Below, piece by piece: positions 8,660 through 18,467 of a stretch of DNA of 64,000 nt (positions within the stretch are counted from its first letter, which is position 1; the number at the start of each line of letters is the position of its first letter). Below the pieces are notes generated by a model. The model saw nothing but the letters and a program-made list of their open reading frames with translations. It did no database searches and was not told the origin of the DNA. This DNA comes from an uncultured Erythrobacter sp. (lineage in GTDB: Bacteria; Pseudomonadota; Alphaproteobacteria; Sphingomonadales; Sphingomonadaceae), in contig CAJXJR010000011.1 of assembly GCA_913055155.1 (NCBI GenBank), positions 1-64,000 on the forward strand. Direction: 5' to 3'. Position numbers and translations under genes: made by a program.

Positions 8660-8675
8660 GACAGGCGCGCCTGTC
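8660..8675. promoter_or_regulatory. Perfect 16-bp palindrome ahead of the PilZ gene
   Basis: GACAGGCGCGCCTGTC reads identically on both strands and sits 8 bases before the PilZ start. Its lack of a loop suits a dimeric DNA-binding protein better than an RNA hairpin. No bound factor is known. Confidence 0.35.
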
Positions 8676-8682
8676 ATAGCCC

Positions 8683-10375
<1,693 letters not shown>

Positions 10376-10450
10376 ACCACTAAGGCAAGATTACAACATC
10401 ACGGGCCACGCTGCTCCAGCAGGCGCGGCCACCTTCAATCGAGGACGCAA

Positions 10451-11800
10451 ATGACCGACCAACCCACCGCCGCAGACCTTTCCGCCGATATCCAGCGCGT
10501 GTTCGAAGCGCAGCAGGCCAACCAGTGGAACGTGAAGGCCAGCGATGCCGCCACCCGCCGCGCCAAGCTGACGAAGCTTAAGGAAGCCGTTGAAAAGCAC
10601 GCCGACGATATCGTCGCCGCCGTGCTGAAGGATACGCGCAAGCCCGAAGGCGAGATCCGCGTGACCGAGGTGATGAACATCGTGGGCAATATCCAGCTCA
10701 ACATCGACAATGTCGAAGAGTGGATGAAGCCGGCCGAGGTCACCCCCACCAACAATCCCGACGACAAGGCGCGGATCGTACCCGAAGCGCGCGGCGTGTG
10801 CCTGATCCTTGGCCCGTGGAACTTCCCGCTGGGCCTGACGCTGGGCCCGGTCGCCGCGGCCGTGGCCGCCGGCAACACCTGCATGGTGAAGCTGACCGAC
10901 CTGTGCCCCAACGTTGCCAAGATCGCCAAGGTCATCATCGAGGAAGTCTTCGAGGAAAACGAAGTCGCGGTGTTCGAAGGCGACGTTTCGGTGGCCAAAG
11001 CACTGCTGGAACTGCCGTTCAACCACATCTTTTTCACCGGCTCCACGCGCGTGGGCAAGATCGTGATGGCGGCTGCTGCCAAGCACCTGGCCACCGTCAC
11101 GCTGGAACTGGGCGGCAAGAGCCCGGTGATCATCGACGAAGGCGCGGACATTGCTCCCATCGCCGCCGCGCTGGCGGGTGCCAAGCAGTTCAACGGCGGG
11201 CAGGCCTGCATCTGCCCGGACTATGTCTTCGTGCCGGAGGACAAGCAGGCCGAGCTGGTCGAAGGCTTCAAGGAGAATGTCCAGAAGAACCTCTATGACT
11301 CTGGCGAACTTGATAAATCTTCCATTGCGCAGATCGTCAACAAGTCGAACTTCGACCGCGTGAAGGGCATGGTGGACGATGCCATCGCGCAAGGGGCGAC
11401 CGTGGCCGTGGGCGGCGAGATGGACGAGGAAGACCTGACCATCCACCCCACCATGCTGACCGGCGTCACCCCGCAGATGAAGATCATGCAGGACGAGATC
11501 TTCGGCCCCGTGCTGCCGGTGATGACTTACGACACGCTGGACCAGGTGGTCGACTACATCGAGGCGCGCGACAAGCCGCTGGCGCTGTACATGTTCAGCC
11601 CCAGCGAAGAGCACATGGACAAGGTGCTCAAGCGCACGTCATCCGGTGGCACCACGCTGAACGGCGTGTTTTCGCACTACCTCGAAAACCGCCTGCCCTT
11701 CGGCGGCGTCAACGGCAGCGGCATGGGCAGCTATCACGGCTACTGGGGCTTCAAGGAATTCAGCCACCACCGCGCCGTGTACCAGCACATGGCAGCCTAG
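10451..11800 (+). CDS. Class 3-type NAD(P)-dependent aldehyde dehydrogenase (vanillin or coniferyl aldehyde candidate)
   Basis: A 449-residue ALDH, the length of class 3 and coniferyl aldehyde dehydrogenases rather than of the longer vanillin dehydrogenases. Key residues are the cofactor motif GPWNFPLGL (121-129), FTGSTRVGK (195-203), the general base in LELGGKSP (Glu219) and the nucleophile in GGQACICPDY (Cys253). The GVFSHYLENRLPFGGVNGSG end is typical of this subgroup. It follows ligAB by 75 bases. Oxidation of vanillin released by FerB, or of coniferaldehyde, is suggested by context; the substrate cannot be read from sequence. A nearby TTCAATCGAGGA gives the ribosome site. Confidence 0.8.
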   Translation: MTDQPTAADLSADIQRVFEAQQANQWNVKASDAATRRAKLTKLKEAVEKHADDIVAAVLKDTRKPEGEIRVTEVMNIVGNIQLNIDNVEEWMKPAEVTPTNNPDDKARIVPEARGVCLILGPWNFPLGLTLGPVAAAVAAGNTCMVKLTDLCPNVAKIAKVIIEEVFEENEVAVFEGDVSVAKALLELPFNHIFFTGSTRVGKIVMAAAAKHLATVTLELGGKSPVIIDEGADIAPIAAALAGAKQFNGGQACICPDYVFVPEDKQAELVEGFKENVQKNLYDSGELDKSSIAQIVNKSNFDRVKGMVDDAIAQGATVAVGGEMDEEDLTIHPTMLTGVTPQMKIMQDEIFGPVLPVMTYDTLDQVVDYIEARDKPLALYMFSPSEEHMDKVLKRTSSGGTTLNGVFSHYLENRLPFGGVNGSGMGSYHGYWGFKEFSHHRAVYQHMAA

Positions 11801-12063
11801 GTGGGACGCTGGCCGTCAAGCTGGCGAAACCTGATCTTGTCACCATCCTTCATGAACCGCGACGCATCGCCGTTCTCTCGAATGTCGCGCCATGCCATCT
11901 GGTAGCACTGAGGCTCGCGGTTGATGCGCACGGCAACCAATCGGCGCACAACGTCATCCGCAAAAATGAGGTCGTGTGCTCCCTGGATCGAAACGCCGAA
12001 CTTCTCACGCGTCCGCTTGACCAGCATGATCCAGTCCTGATTGCGGAAGTCGTCGTTCGTCAT
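11797..12063 (-). CDS. Small hypothetical protein (88 aa)
   Basis: Begins MTNDDFRNQDW and has no signal peptide or membrane segment. It is charged, with many Arg and Asp, and ends in a Lys/Asp/Arg-rich strand-turn-strand (MKDGDKIRFRQL). No family recognised. The ATG overlaps the TGA of the OsmC gene in an ATGA arrangement, so it is coupled as the last member of the amidohydrolase-CaiB-OsmC operon. It converges on the aldehyde dehydrogenase, sharing 4 bases. Confidence 0.65.
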   Translation of the reverse strand: MTNDDFRNQDWIMLVKRTREKFGVSIQGAHDLIFADDVVRRLVAVRINREPQCYQMAWRDIRENGDASRFMKDGDKIRFRQLDGQRPT

Positions 12064-13235
12064 TGTTGGGCTTTCACGACCTTTACCCGCGCCTTCAGGT
12101 CGGTGCGGCAGAAGGCGTGCAGGAAGCAGGTCTGTTCGCCCATGTCGAGCGCGGCGCGGGCGAATTCGGCGTTCTCTTCGCTGTGCAGGTAGACGTGGGT
12201 TTCCACCGGGTCGGCCTGCCCTGCCTCGCCCGTGCCGCCGCTGGCCCCGCCGCGCGAGAAGTGGATGTCCTGCACCACGTTGTAGGCGGCAAGGTGCTTC
12301 TTCGCGATCTTCGCATAGCGGCCCAGCTGGGTCATGAAGCAGAAGCCGATCCCTGCGGCCATGTAACTGACGGCATCGGGCGCGCGACCTTCCTCGTCGC
12401 ACAGGAAATGGAAGATCGATCCGTGCGGGTTGAACAACTGCTGCTCGACCTGCTTCACCCCGTCATCGCGCAGAGTGCAGATGCCGCGGATATGCAGCAC
12501 CCGGTCCTGCTCTTCGGCCAGAGAGGATCCTTGCGAACTGGTTGCCTCGTCGGTCAGCGGGCTCATCCCCGCGCGGCGGGGCATGGGCTCGGCGGCCAGC
12601 GGGCGGACCCCGTCGATCAGGTGCTCGGGGTCTGGCGGCGGATCGGACTGTACCGGCTTCGCCTTGTCGGGGATCACCTGCCGGTCCTTGTGCGTCAGCG
12701 TGAACAGCGAATCCCTTTCCCCGCGCATCAGGCCGTTTAGCGGCGAGGCTGCCACCGCATCGCAAACCAGCGCGCGCAGGGTCTCTGCATCGGCGGGACT
12801 GTCGATCCGCGCTTCCAGCTCGATATCCCTTGCGCCTCCGGTCATGGTGCCCTTCAGCGCGCTGCCCTTCATGGTGTAGAAATTGTCCTGCACCAGCTCG
12901 ACCCGGTCCAGCGCGATGCCGCGCTGCTGCGCCAGCGCCAGCAGCTCGGTCATGTAGCTGGAGACCATGCCCACGGTGAGGAAGCTCAAGGGACACGGCG
13001 CCTCGTTGAACCCGTCGAGATAGGCGCCCTCGTCCGAGACGACGCGCCAGACCTGCCCGCTGGCGGAACTGGCAACCAGCCCTTCCTTCTGCATGACCGA
13101 CAGGGAACGCGCGGCAAAGCGCACCGCCTGCCCCAGCCGGTCCGGCGGCGGGGCAAGCCGGTCGCTGCCGCTCTCGACCGGGAAGAACAACGGGCGTGCG
13201 TCCGCGCCCAGGATGTTGTCGTGCCCCGCCATCAT
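12060..13235 (-). CDS. Tandem OsmC-domain protein
   Basis: A 391-residue cytosolic protein that looks like two OsmC/Ohr-type domains in one chain. The first (about 60-175) has EAPCPLSFLTVGMVSSYMTE, the central-helix pattern of the family. The second (about 240-390) has a matching helix with GFCFMTQLGRYAKIAKKHL and ends in TCFLHAFCRTDLKAR. OsmC proteins use cysteine thiols to reduce organic peroxides; here single cysteines sit near both central helices, so activity is uncertain. Start and stop overlap caiB and the 88-residue gene. In this operon it might protect against, or act on, electrophilic or peroxidic aromatic intermediates (inference). Confidence 0.6.
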   Translation of the reverse strand: MMAGHDNILGADARPLFFPVESGSDRLAPPPDRLGQAVRFAARSLSVMQKEGLVASSASGQVWRVVSDEGAYLDGFNEAPCPLSFLTVGMVSSYMTELLALAQQRGIALDRVELVQDNFYTMKGSALKGTMTGGARDIELEARIDSPADAETLRALVCDAVAASPLNGLMRGERDSLFTLTHKDRQVIPDKAKPVQSDPPPDPEHLIDGVRPLAAEPMPRRAGMSPLTDEATSSQGSSLAEEQDRVLHIRGICTLRDDGVKQVEQQLFNPHGSIFHFLCDEEGRAPDAVSYMAAGIGFCFMTQLGRYAKIAKKHLAAYNVVQDIHFSRGGASGGTGEAGQADPVETHVYLHSEENAEFARAALDMGEQTCFLHAFCRTDLKARVKVVKAQQ

Positions 13236-14350
13236 GCCTCTCCCTTCGGCATCATCGGCGACGGCTTGCCCAGCACCAGCTCGGCATCGGAGAACCTGAT
13301 CGGCGTGCGCAGGCCCTTCAGGCCGGGTTCTTCAAGATCGATCACCATGCCGCGCGCCTGGATCTGCGGATCGTCCAGCGCTTGCCTCACCGTGTTTATG
13401 GGGCCCGCCGGAATACCGCGGTTTTCCATCTTCAGCAGCACCTCGTCACGCCTCATCGCGGCAATGCGCTTGGCGATCGAGGCCGACAGCGACTTGCGAT
13501 GGGTCACGCGGCGGGCATTGGTGCTCCACTCGTCGCGCAGCGGCAGGTCTAGTGTCTCGGCAAAGCGCGCGAACTGGCGATCATTGCCCACGGCCACCAC
13601 CAGCCAGCCGTCCGCTGCCTCGAACGCCTCGTAAGGCACGATGTTGGGATGGGCATTGCCCAGCCGTCTGGGGCTGCGGCCGGAGACGAGGAAGTTCATC
13701 GCCTGGTTCGCCAGCGTGCCCACCATCACATCGAGCAGCGCCATGTCGACCTGCTGCCCGCGCCCGGTCTTCTCGCGCTGGTGCAGCGCCGCCTGGATGC
13801 CGATCACGGCATAAAGCCCGGTCATGATGTCGGCATAGGCCATGCCGATCTTGGTCGGCGGGCCGTCGGGGAAGCCGGTCAGGTCCATGATCCCGCTCAT
13901 GCCCTGCACGATGAAATCGTATCCGGCACGCGGCGCATAGGGACCATCGTGGCCAAAGCCGGTGATGGAGCAGTAGACGAGGCGCGGATTGGCATCCTTC
14001 AGGCTATCGTAGTCGAGCCCGAACTTCGCCAGGCTGCCGGTCTTGAAATTCTCGATCACCACGTCGGCATCGGCGATCAACGCCTTCACCCGGTTCAGGT
14101 CGTCCACACGATTTAAATCGGCGACGACGCTGTCCTTGCCGCGATTGGCGGCGTGGAAATAGGCGGCATCCTTGCTGCCATCGGGCCGCGTGATGAACGG
14201 CGGGCCCCATTTTCGGGTGTCGTCGCCGTCGGGGCTTTCGACCTTGTGGACCTCTGCACCGAGATCGGCCAGCACCTGCCCGGCGAAGGGTCCGGCAAGG
14301 ATGCGCGCAAGTTCGACGACCTTGAGGCCTTTCAGGGGTGCTTCGCTCAT
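13232..14350 (-). CDS. CaiB/BaiF family (class III) CoA-transferase
   Basis: A 372-residue enzyme of the formyl-CoA transferase family. Visible hallmarks are LKGLKVVELARILAGPFAGQ at the N-terminus, DLGAEVHKVE, the conserved NRGKDS region, GYDFIVQGMSG and AYADIMTGLYAVIGIQAAL, where the catalytic aspartate lies in the ADIMTG segment. Such enzymes move CoA between carboxylic acids. I start at the ATG giving MSEAPLKG; 20 extra upstream codons are unlike the family. It lies 14 bases after the amidohydrolase and overlaps the OsmC gene, so it probably activates an acid used or made in that pathway. Substrate unknown. Confidence 0.85.
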   Translation of the reverse strand: MSEAPLKGLKVVELARILAGPFAGQVLADLGAEVHKVESPDGDDTRKWGPPFITRPDGSKDAAYFHAANRGKDSVVADLNRVDDLNRVKALIADADVVIENFKTGSLAKFGLDYDSLKDANPRLVYCSITGFGHDGPYAPRAGYDFIVQGMSGIMDLTGFPDGPPTKIGMAYADIMTGLYAVIGIQAALHQREKTGRGQQVDMALLDVMVGTLANQAMNFLVSGRSPRRLGNAHPNIVPYEAFEAADGWLVVAVGNDRQFARFAETLDLPLRDEWSTNARRVTHRKSLSASIAKRIAAMRRDEVLLKMENRGIPAGPINTVRQALDDPQIQARGMVIDLEEPGLKGLRTPIRFSDAELVLGKPSPMMPKGEA

Positions 14351-14364
14351 GCGAAGCGTCCTAC

Positions 14365-15402
14365 CTACTCCGGCGCGATATGGAACACCCGTTCGGCATT
14401 GCCGTGGCACAGCGCGTGCATTTCATCCTCGGTGCATTCGAAGCTTTCGATGAAATCCACGGCCGGTTTCATCGGCTGGTAGGGGTAATCGATCGCCCAG
14501 ATCACGTTGTCGATGCCCATGCGATCGATAGCGTAGCGCAGCGCCAGGTGGTCTTCCACGCCGCTGGTGGTGAAGACGAAATTGTCGCGGAAGTATTCCT
14601 CCATGCTGCGCTGCGTCTTCGGTGCCCGCCCCACCTTCTGGGCGCGGCTGTTCATGAAATTGATCCGCCAGATGAAGAACGGCACCATCTCGCCCATGTG
14701 CCCCACGCAGATCTTCAGGTTGGGGAAATGGTCGAAAACCCCGCCAGCCATCATGCGCAGCATGTTGGTACCCACTTCCACGCCGTAGGCCCACATGGCC
14801 GAGTCCATCGCATAGTCCATCAGCGGGCCTTTCAGCGTGTCCGAGGGCCCGCGCGGGTGGATGTAGATGGTGGCATCGTGTGCCTCTGCCGCTTCGAAGA
14901 TCGGCCAGAACTTGGGATCGTCGAAATACTCGCCATTGGTGTGGCTGTTGACCACCAGGCCGTTCAGCCCAAGCTCGGTCATCGCCCGCTGCACTTCCTT
15001 GGCGGCGCGCTTTGGGCTGTGCGGGGCGAAGCTGGCCAGCCCGGCGAACCGATTGGGATACTTGCGGCAGATTTCCGCCATCCGGTCATTGCTGAGCGCG
15101 GCGAGTTCGGTGGCGGTATCGGCATCGAACATCTGCACGCCCGGCGCCGTCAGCGTGAGCAGGTGCATGTCCACGCCGAACTCGTCCATCTGCGACAGGC
15201 GCTGGCCTTCCACATCCTTCAGCCCGTCGAGGAAGTTCATCTTGCCATAGCCGCTGGCGTCGTGATCGGCATCGTAGATCCCGCCCACCAGCAGCTTGTC
15301 CGAACTTTGCGAAGGGCCGCGCGCCACCTTGCGCAGTTCCTCGGCTACTTCGGGGATCGTCCAGGCTTCCTCGCAGGCGATCAGGCGGCACTTCTTTCCC
15401 AT
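14365..15402 (-). CDS. Amidohydrolase-2 family enzyme, LigW/gamma-resorcylate-decarboxylase-like
   Basis: A 345-residue TIM-barrel metal enzyme. Ligands line up with the decarboxylase branch of the family: Glu11 (ACEEAW), His182 (YIHPRG), His235 (CVGHMGE) and Asp305 (AIDYPYQ); the E-E-A-W start replaces the usual His-x-His, as in LigW and gamma-resorcylate decarboxylase. TAPGVQMFD and LVVNSHTNGEYFDD also match that branch. These enzymes remove CO2 from hydroxybenzoates such as 5-carboxyvanillate without oxidation. It heads an operon with a CoA-transferase and an OsmC protein. A related ring-product hydrolase is possible. Confidence 0.75.
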   Translation of the reverse strand: MGKKCRLIACEEAWTIPEVAEELRKVARGPSQSSDKLLVGGIYDADHDASGYGKMNFLDGLKDVEGQRLSQMDEFGVDMHLLTLTAPGVQMFDADTATELAALSNDRMAEICRKYPNRFAGLASFAPHSPKRAAKEVQRAMTELGLNGLVVNSHTNGEYFDDPKFWPIFEAAEAHDATIYIHPRGPSDTLKGPLMDYAMDSAMWAYGVEVGTNMLRMMAGGVFDHFPNLKICVGHMGEMVPFFIWRINFMNSRAQKVGRAPKTQRSMEEYFRDNFVFTTSGVEDHLALRYAIDRMGIDNVIWAIDYPYQPMKPAVDFIESFECTEDEMHALCHGNAERVFHIAPE

Positions 15403-15593
15403 GAAACTCTCCTCTCCCTTTGGCCTGCGTACCTAACGGGCAAGGACGCCGGGCGGCAAATATTTTCCGCGAACCGGGTAAAGACAGGCTAGCTTTTCGA
15501 GCGCCGCGGCTCACATGTCCTACCGCCCCGACGGTTTCCCGGCGCGATCGCCGCATCCAGCTTCGGCCCGGCTCCGCTCGGCCAGGCTGGCGA

Positions 15594-16352
15594 TCAGCCG
15601 GTCTGAACGGTGTCGCGATAATAGACGAGGTCGCCCAGCCAGTAGATGAAATCGGCCCACCCTTGGGTGGAGGAAACCGGCTGGTTGAACAGCTGCGGCA
15701 CCACGATCACCGCTGCGCCGATCCATGTCGCGCGGCTGATGCTGCCGGTCGTGCGCCACTCTTGCCACAGCACGGCGGCGAGGAAGGCGTTCATCGTCAT
15801 GTAGGTTTCCAGGAATGGCACGTAGTCCAGCCCCAGGCCCTGCATGTACACGCGGTTGATGCCCGGCATCAGGATGGCGATGGTTGCGATCAGCATCAGG
15901 TTGCGGTGCACCTGCGGCCTGCGTGCGGCGCGGATGGCCATGGCGAACAACACGGCAAAGCTGGGCGGCGCGATCACCGACAGGTAGAACACGCCCGGCC
16001 CGCTGCCCGACAGGTCGGTGGTGGAAGCGCCCACGATGGTGATGAAGCAGCCCATCGCCACCACCATGGTGCCCACGGCAATGCCGAACGTGCCCAGCGA
16101 ACGGTGCAGCTTTACCCGGCGCGCGTTCACCAGTGCCGATTGCACCACCAGCAATACCATCCAGCTGAAAAAGGTGATCCCGTGCAGGTGCACGATCGGC
16201 GGCGCCGGCGGAAAGGTTCCCGTCGCCAGCGGCCCGAGGTACGTCATGCCGAACCCGGTGAACACGAACGCGCTCATGCCCAGCGCCATCAGCAGGTGAA
16301 AGCTGGGCCTCCAGCGCGTGCGCGCGGCCTGTGGCGGTGCAGTGGTTGCCAT
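15594..16352 (-). CDS. Polytopic membrane protein of unknown function
   Basis: A 252-residue protein with about seven hydrophobic segments: FHLLMALGMSAFVFTGFG, then HLHGITFFSWMVLLVVQ, and further spans to the Trp/Tyr-rich end. Conserved-looking His residues (VHLHG, LHRSLG, VHRNLM) sit at segment ends, as in haem- or metal-associated membrane proteins, but I cannot name the family. The ATG was chosen for its strong GGGGAGAGGGA site; an upstream start is less likely. It is divergent from the AraC gene with 87 bases between. The 191 bases on its other side (15403-15593) show no gene or clear signal. Confidence 0.6.
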   Translation of the reverse strand: MATTAPPQAARTRWRPSFHLLMALGMSAFVFTGFGMTYLGPLATGTFPPAPPIVHLHGITFFSWMVLLVVQSALVNARRVKLHRSLGTFGIAVGTMVVAMGCFITIVGASTTDLSGSGPGVFYLSVIAPPSFAVLFAMAIRAARRPQVHRNLMLIATIAILMPGINRVYMQGLGLDYVPFLETYMTMNAFLAAVLWQEWRTTGSISRATWIGAAVIVVPQLFNQPVSSTQGWADFIYWLGDLVYYRDTVQTG

Positions 16353-16439
16353 GCGGTCCCTCTCCCCTTGAACCCTTTGCTGGCAGGTTAGCACGACACG
16401 GCGATTGCCAAATGAGATTTTTGCGCGTTAATTCGTCCT

Positions 16440-17411
16440 ATGGGAGAGCCGCGCAACACCGAAGACCAGAGCTGGACCTCTGCCGGGCTCGCCCGACCGG
16501 AGGCGCTGCGCGAATGGCGCGAGTGGGCCGCCAGCACCATCGCGCCGATCGAGGTGGAGGTGTTCGACACCGATGCCTTTGCCGCGCGCTGGATTTCCCA
16601 CGGCATCGGCCAGCTGCGGCTGCTGCACCTGCATGCTCCGGCCCAGCGGGTGACGCACACCGGCGCCGAAGGCAGCGCGGGCCGCGCCGCGCCATCGATC
16701 CAGCTGGTATGGTCGCGCCACGGGGCGATGAAAACGCAGATGCAGGGCAAGAGCTTTGTCATCGAACCCGGCCAGTTCGTGCTGCTCGACAACACCCGTT
16801 TCTACCAGATGGAGATGGACACCGAGCACGAGTGCCTCGACCTGATGATGCCGCACGGCTGGCTGGAGCGGCACCTGCCCGATCCCGGCGCCCTGCTGGC
16901 GCGTCCGATCGAAACGCGCGAAGGCTGGGGCAAGCCGCTGGGCGCGCTGCTGGAGACCATGCTGGACCGGCTGGACGAAGCGCCCCTGCCCCGCCCGCTG
17001 ATCGCCGAACAGGTGGGCACCCTGCTGTCACTGGCGACGGGGGTGGACGAGCCTGCGCAAGGCACGCGCCATCGCGGGCAGCTGGCGCGCCGCATCCTGC
17101 GCCGCATCGAAAGCGACTATGCCGACCCTTCGCTCTCGCCCGAGCGGGTGGCGGAGGATTGCGGTATCTCCAAGCGCTACCTGCAGACGCTGCTGGCAGG
17201 CAGCGGCACCAGCTTCGTGCAGGAGCTGAACGCGATGCGGCTGGACCGGGCAAGCGACATGCTGGCCGATCCGCGCGCGAACGGCCTGCCGGTGGCGGAC
17301 ATCGCCTTTCGCAACGGCTTCCTCGATCCCGGCTATTTCACCCGCCTGTTCCGCAAGCGCTTCGGCATCACCCCCAGCGCCTGGCGCGCCGGGCACGCAC
17401 CGCAAAGCTGA
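16440..17411 (+). CDS. AraC-family transcriptional activator
   Basis: A 323-residue regulator. The N-terminal part (about 30-190) is a cupin-like ligand domain of the AraC-binding-2 type. The C-terminal part (about 215-318) holds two helix-turn-helix units: LSPERVAEDCGISKRYLQTL and VADIAFRNGFLDPGYFTRLF, then RKRFGITPSAWR, the AraC signature. Such regulators usually activate aromatic or fatty-acid catabolic operons when a pathway compound binds. It is followed by an alpha/beta hydrolase 12 bases later and then the aryl-ketone-type cluster, its likeliest target. Divergent from a membrane protein. Confidence 0.85.
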   Translation: MGEPRNTEDQSWTSAGLARPEALREWREWAASTIAPIEVEVFDTDAFAARWISHGIGQLRLLHLHAPAQRVTHTGAEGSAGRAAPSIQLVWSRHGAMKTQMQGKSFVIEPGQFVLLDNTRFYQMEMDTEHECLDLMMPHGWLERHLPDPGALLARPIETREGWGKPLGALLETMLDRLDEAPLPRPLIAEQVGTLLSLATGVDEPAQGTRHRGQLARRILRRIESDYADPSLSPERVAEDCGISKRYLQTLLAGSGTSFVQELNAMRLDRASDMLADPRANGLPVADIAFRNGFLDPGYFTRLFRKRFGITPSAWRAGHAPQS

Positions 17412-17423
17412 GCGAGCACGGAG

Positions 17424-18308
17424 ATGAAGATCCTCCTCGCTCTTGGCGTTCTGGTGGTGCTGGCCGCAGTGGGCCTGGGGCTGGCTTACCTCGTCTCGCC
17501 CCTGCACACCTTCGATAAGCTGGTGCCCAAGGATGCCGGGGGCGAGAAGATTGCGGAAGGCCTGGCCTATGGCGATGGCGAGCGGCAGGCGCTGGATATC
17601 TATGCCCCTGTCGGCGACGGCGAGAGCCCGCGCCCGGTGGTTGTGTTCTTCTACGGCGGCAGCTGGAACAGCGGCACGCGCGAAGGCTATAACTTCGCCG
17701 GGCGCGCACTGGCTGCGCAGGGCTATATCGTGGTGGTGCCCGACTACCGGCTGGTGCCGCAGGTGCACTTCCCCGCCTTCGTGCAGGACGGCGCCGATGC
17801 CGTGCGCTGGGTGCGCGCGAACGTGGCCGATTACGGTGGCGATCCCGACCGGATCGTGCTGATGGGCCATTCCGCGGGCGCGCATATTGCCGCCATGCTG
17901 GCCAACGATCCGCAATGGCTGGGTGACGACCGCGCCGCGCTGCGCGGCCTCGTCGGGCTGGCCGGCCCCTATGACTTCGCCCCGTTCGATACCGCCGCCG
18001 CGATCGAGGCGTTCGGCGAATGGCCGCGCGTCGAGGAAACCCAGCCGGTCACCTTTGCCGGACCTGGCGCGCCGCCTGCCCTGCTGCTGACGGGCGAGGA
18101 CGATACCACGGTCAAGCCGCGCAACAGCCGGGCGCTTTCGGCGGCGTTGACGGCAGCGGGTGTATCGGCGCAGATGGTGACATATCCGGGCGTCGATCAC
18201 ATCAATGTGCTGATCGCGCTGTCCCGCCCGCTGCGCAGCCGCGCGCCGGTGCTGGCCGATGCCAGCGCCTTCATCGACCGGGTTACGCGCCGCGCCACGG
18301 CGAATTAG
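17424..18308 (+). CDS. Membrane-anchored alpha/beta hydrolase (BD-FAE/esterase type)
   Basis: A 294-residue hydrolase with one N-terminal hydrophobic segment (about 4-25) that anchors or exports it. The oxyanion-hole motif is FFYGGSWNSG (H-G-G type with Tyr for His), the nucleophile is Ser in MGHSAGAH, the acid is in GEDDTT and the base in GVDHIN. This set fits the bacterial feruloyl-esterase-like BD-FAE and carboxylesterase group. Release of hydroxycinnamates or other esters at the cell surface would suit the neighbouring ferulate genes, but the substrate is inferred only. It lies 12 bases after araC and is probably co-transcribed. Confidence 0.75.
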   Translation: MKILLALGVLVVLAAVGLGLAYLVSPLHTFDKLVPKDAGGEKIAEGLAYGDGERQALDIYAPVGDGESPRPVVVFFYGGSWNSGTREGYNFAGRALAAQGYIVVVPDYRLVPQVHFPAFVQDGADAVRWVRANVADYGGDPDRIVLMGHSAGAHIAAMLANDPQWLGDDRAALRGLVGLAGPYDFAPFDTAAAIEAFGEWPRVEETQPVTFAGPGAPPALLLTGEDDTTVKPRNSRALSAALTAAGVSAQMVTYPGVDHINVLIALSRPLRSRAPVLADASAFIDRVTRRATAN

Positions 18309-18467
18309 ACAAAACACCCTGCGCTTTTATCCCATTGCCCTTGCGCGCGAATCCTTTGCGCGGGGCGCGCTGCCGCGTAATCTCCAGCCTTTACCGCTGC
18401 ACGTGGACGAGCCCACACAACAAGGGACGCCGCGCCGTGGCCAGCATTTGAGAGGATGCGAAAAGCG

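Noticed and set aside
10376-10450. GC-rich hairpin as terminator between ligB and the aldehyde dehydrogenase
   Set aside because: The GGCC-rich stem is imperfect and lacks a T-run; the genes may be co-transcribed.
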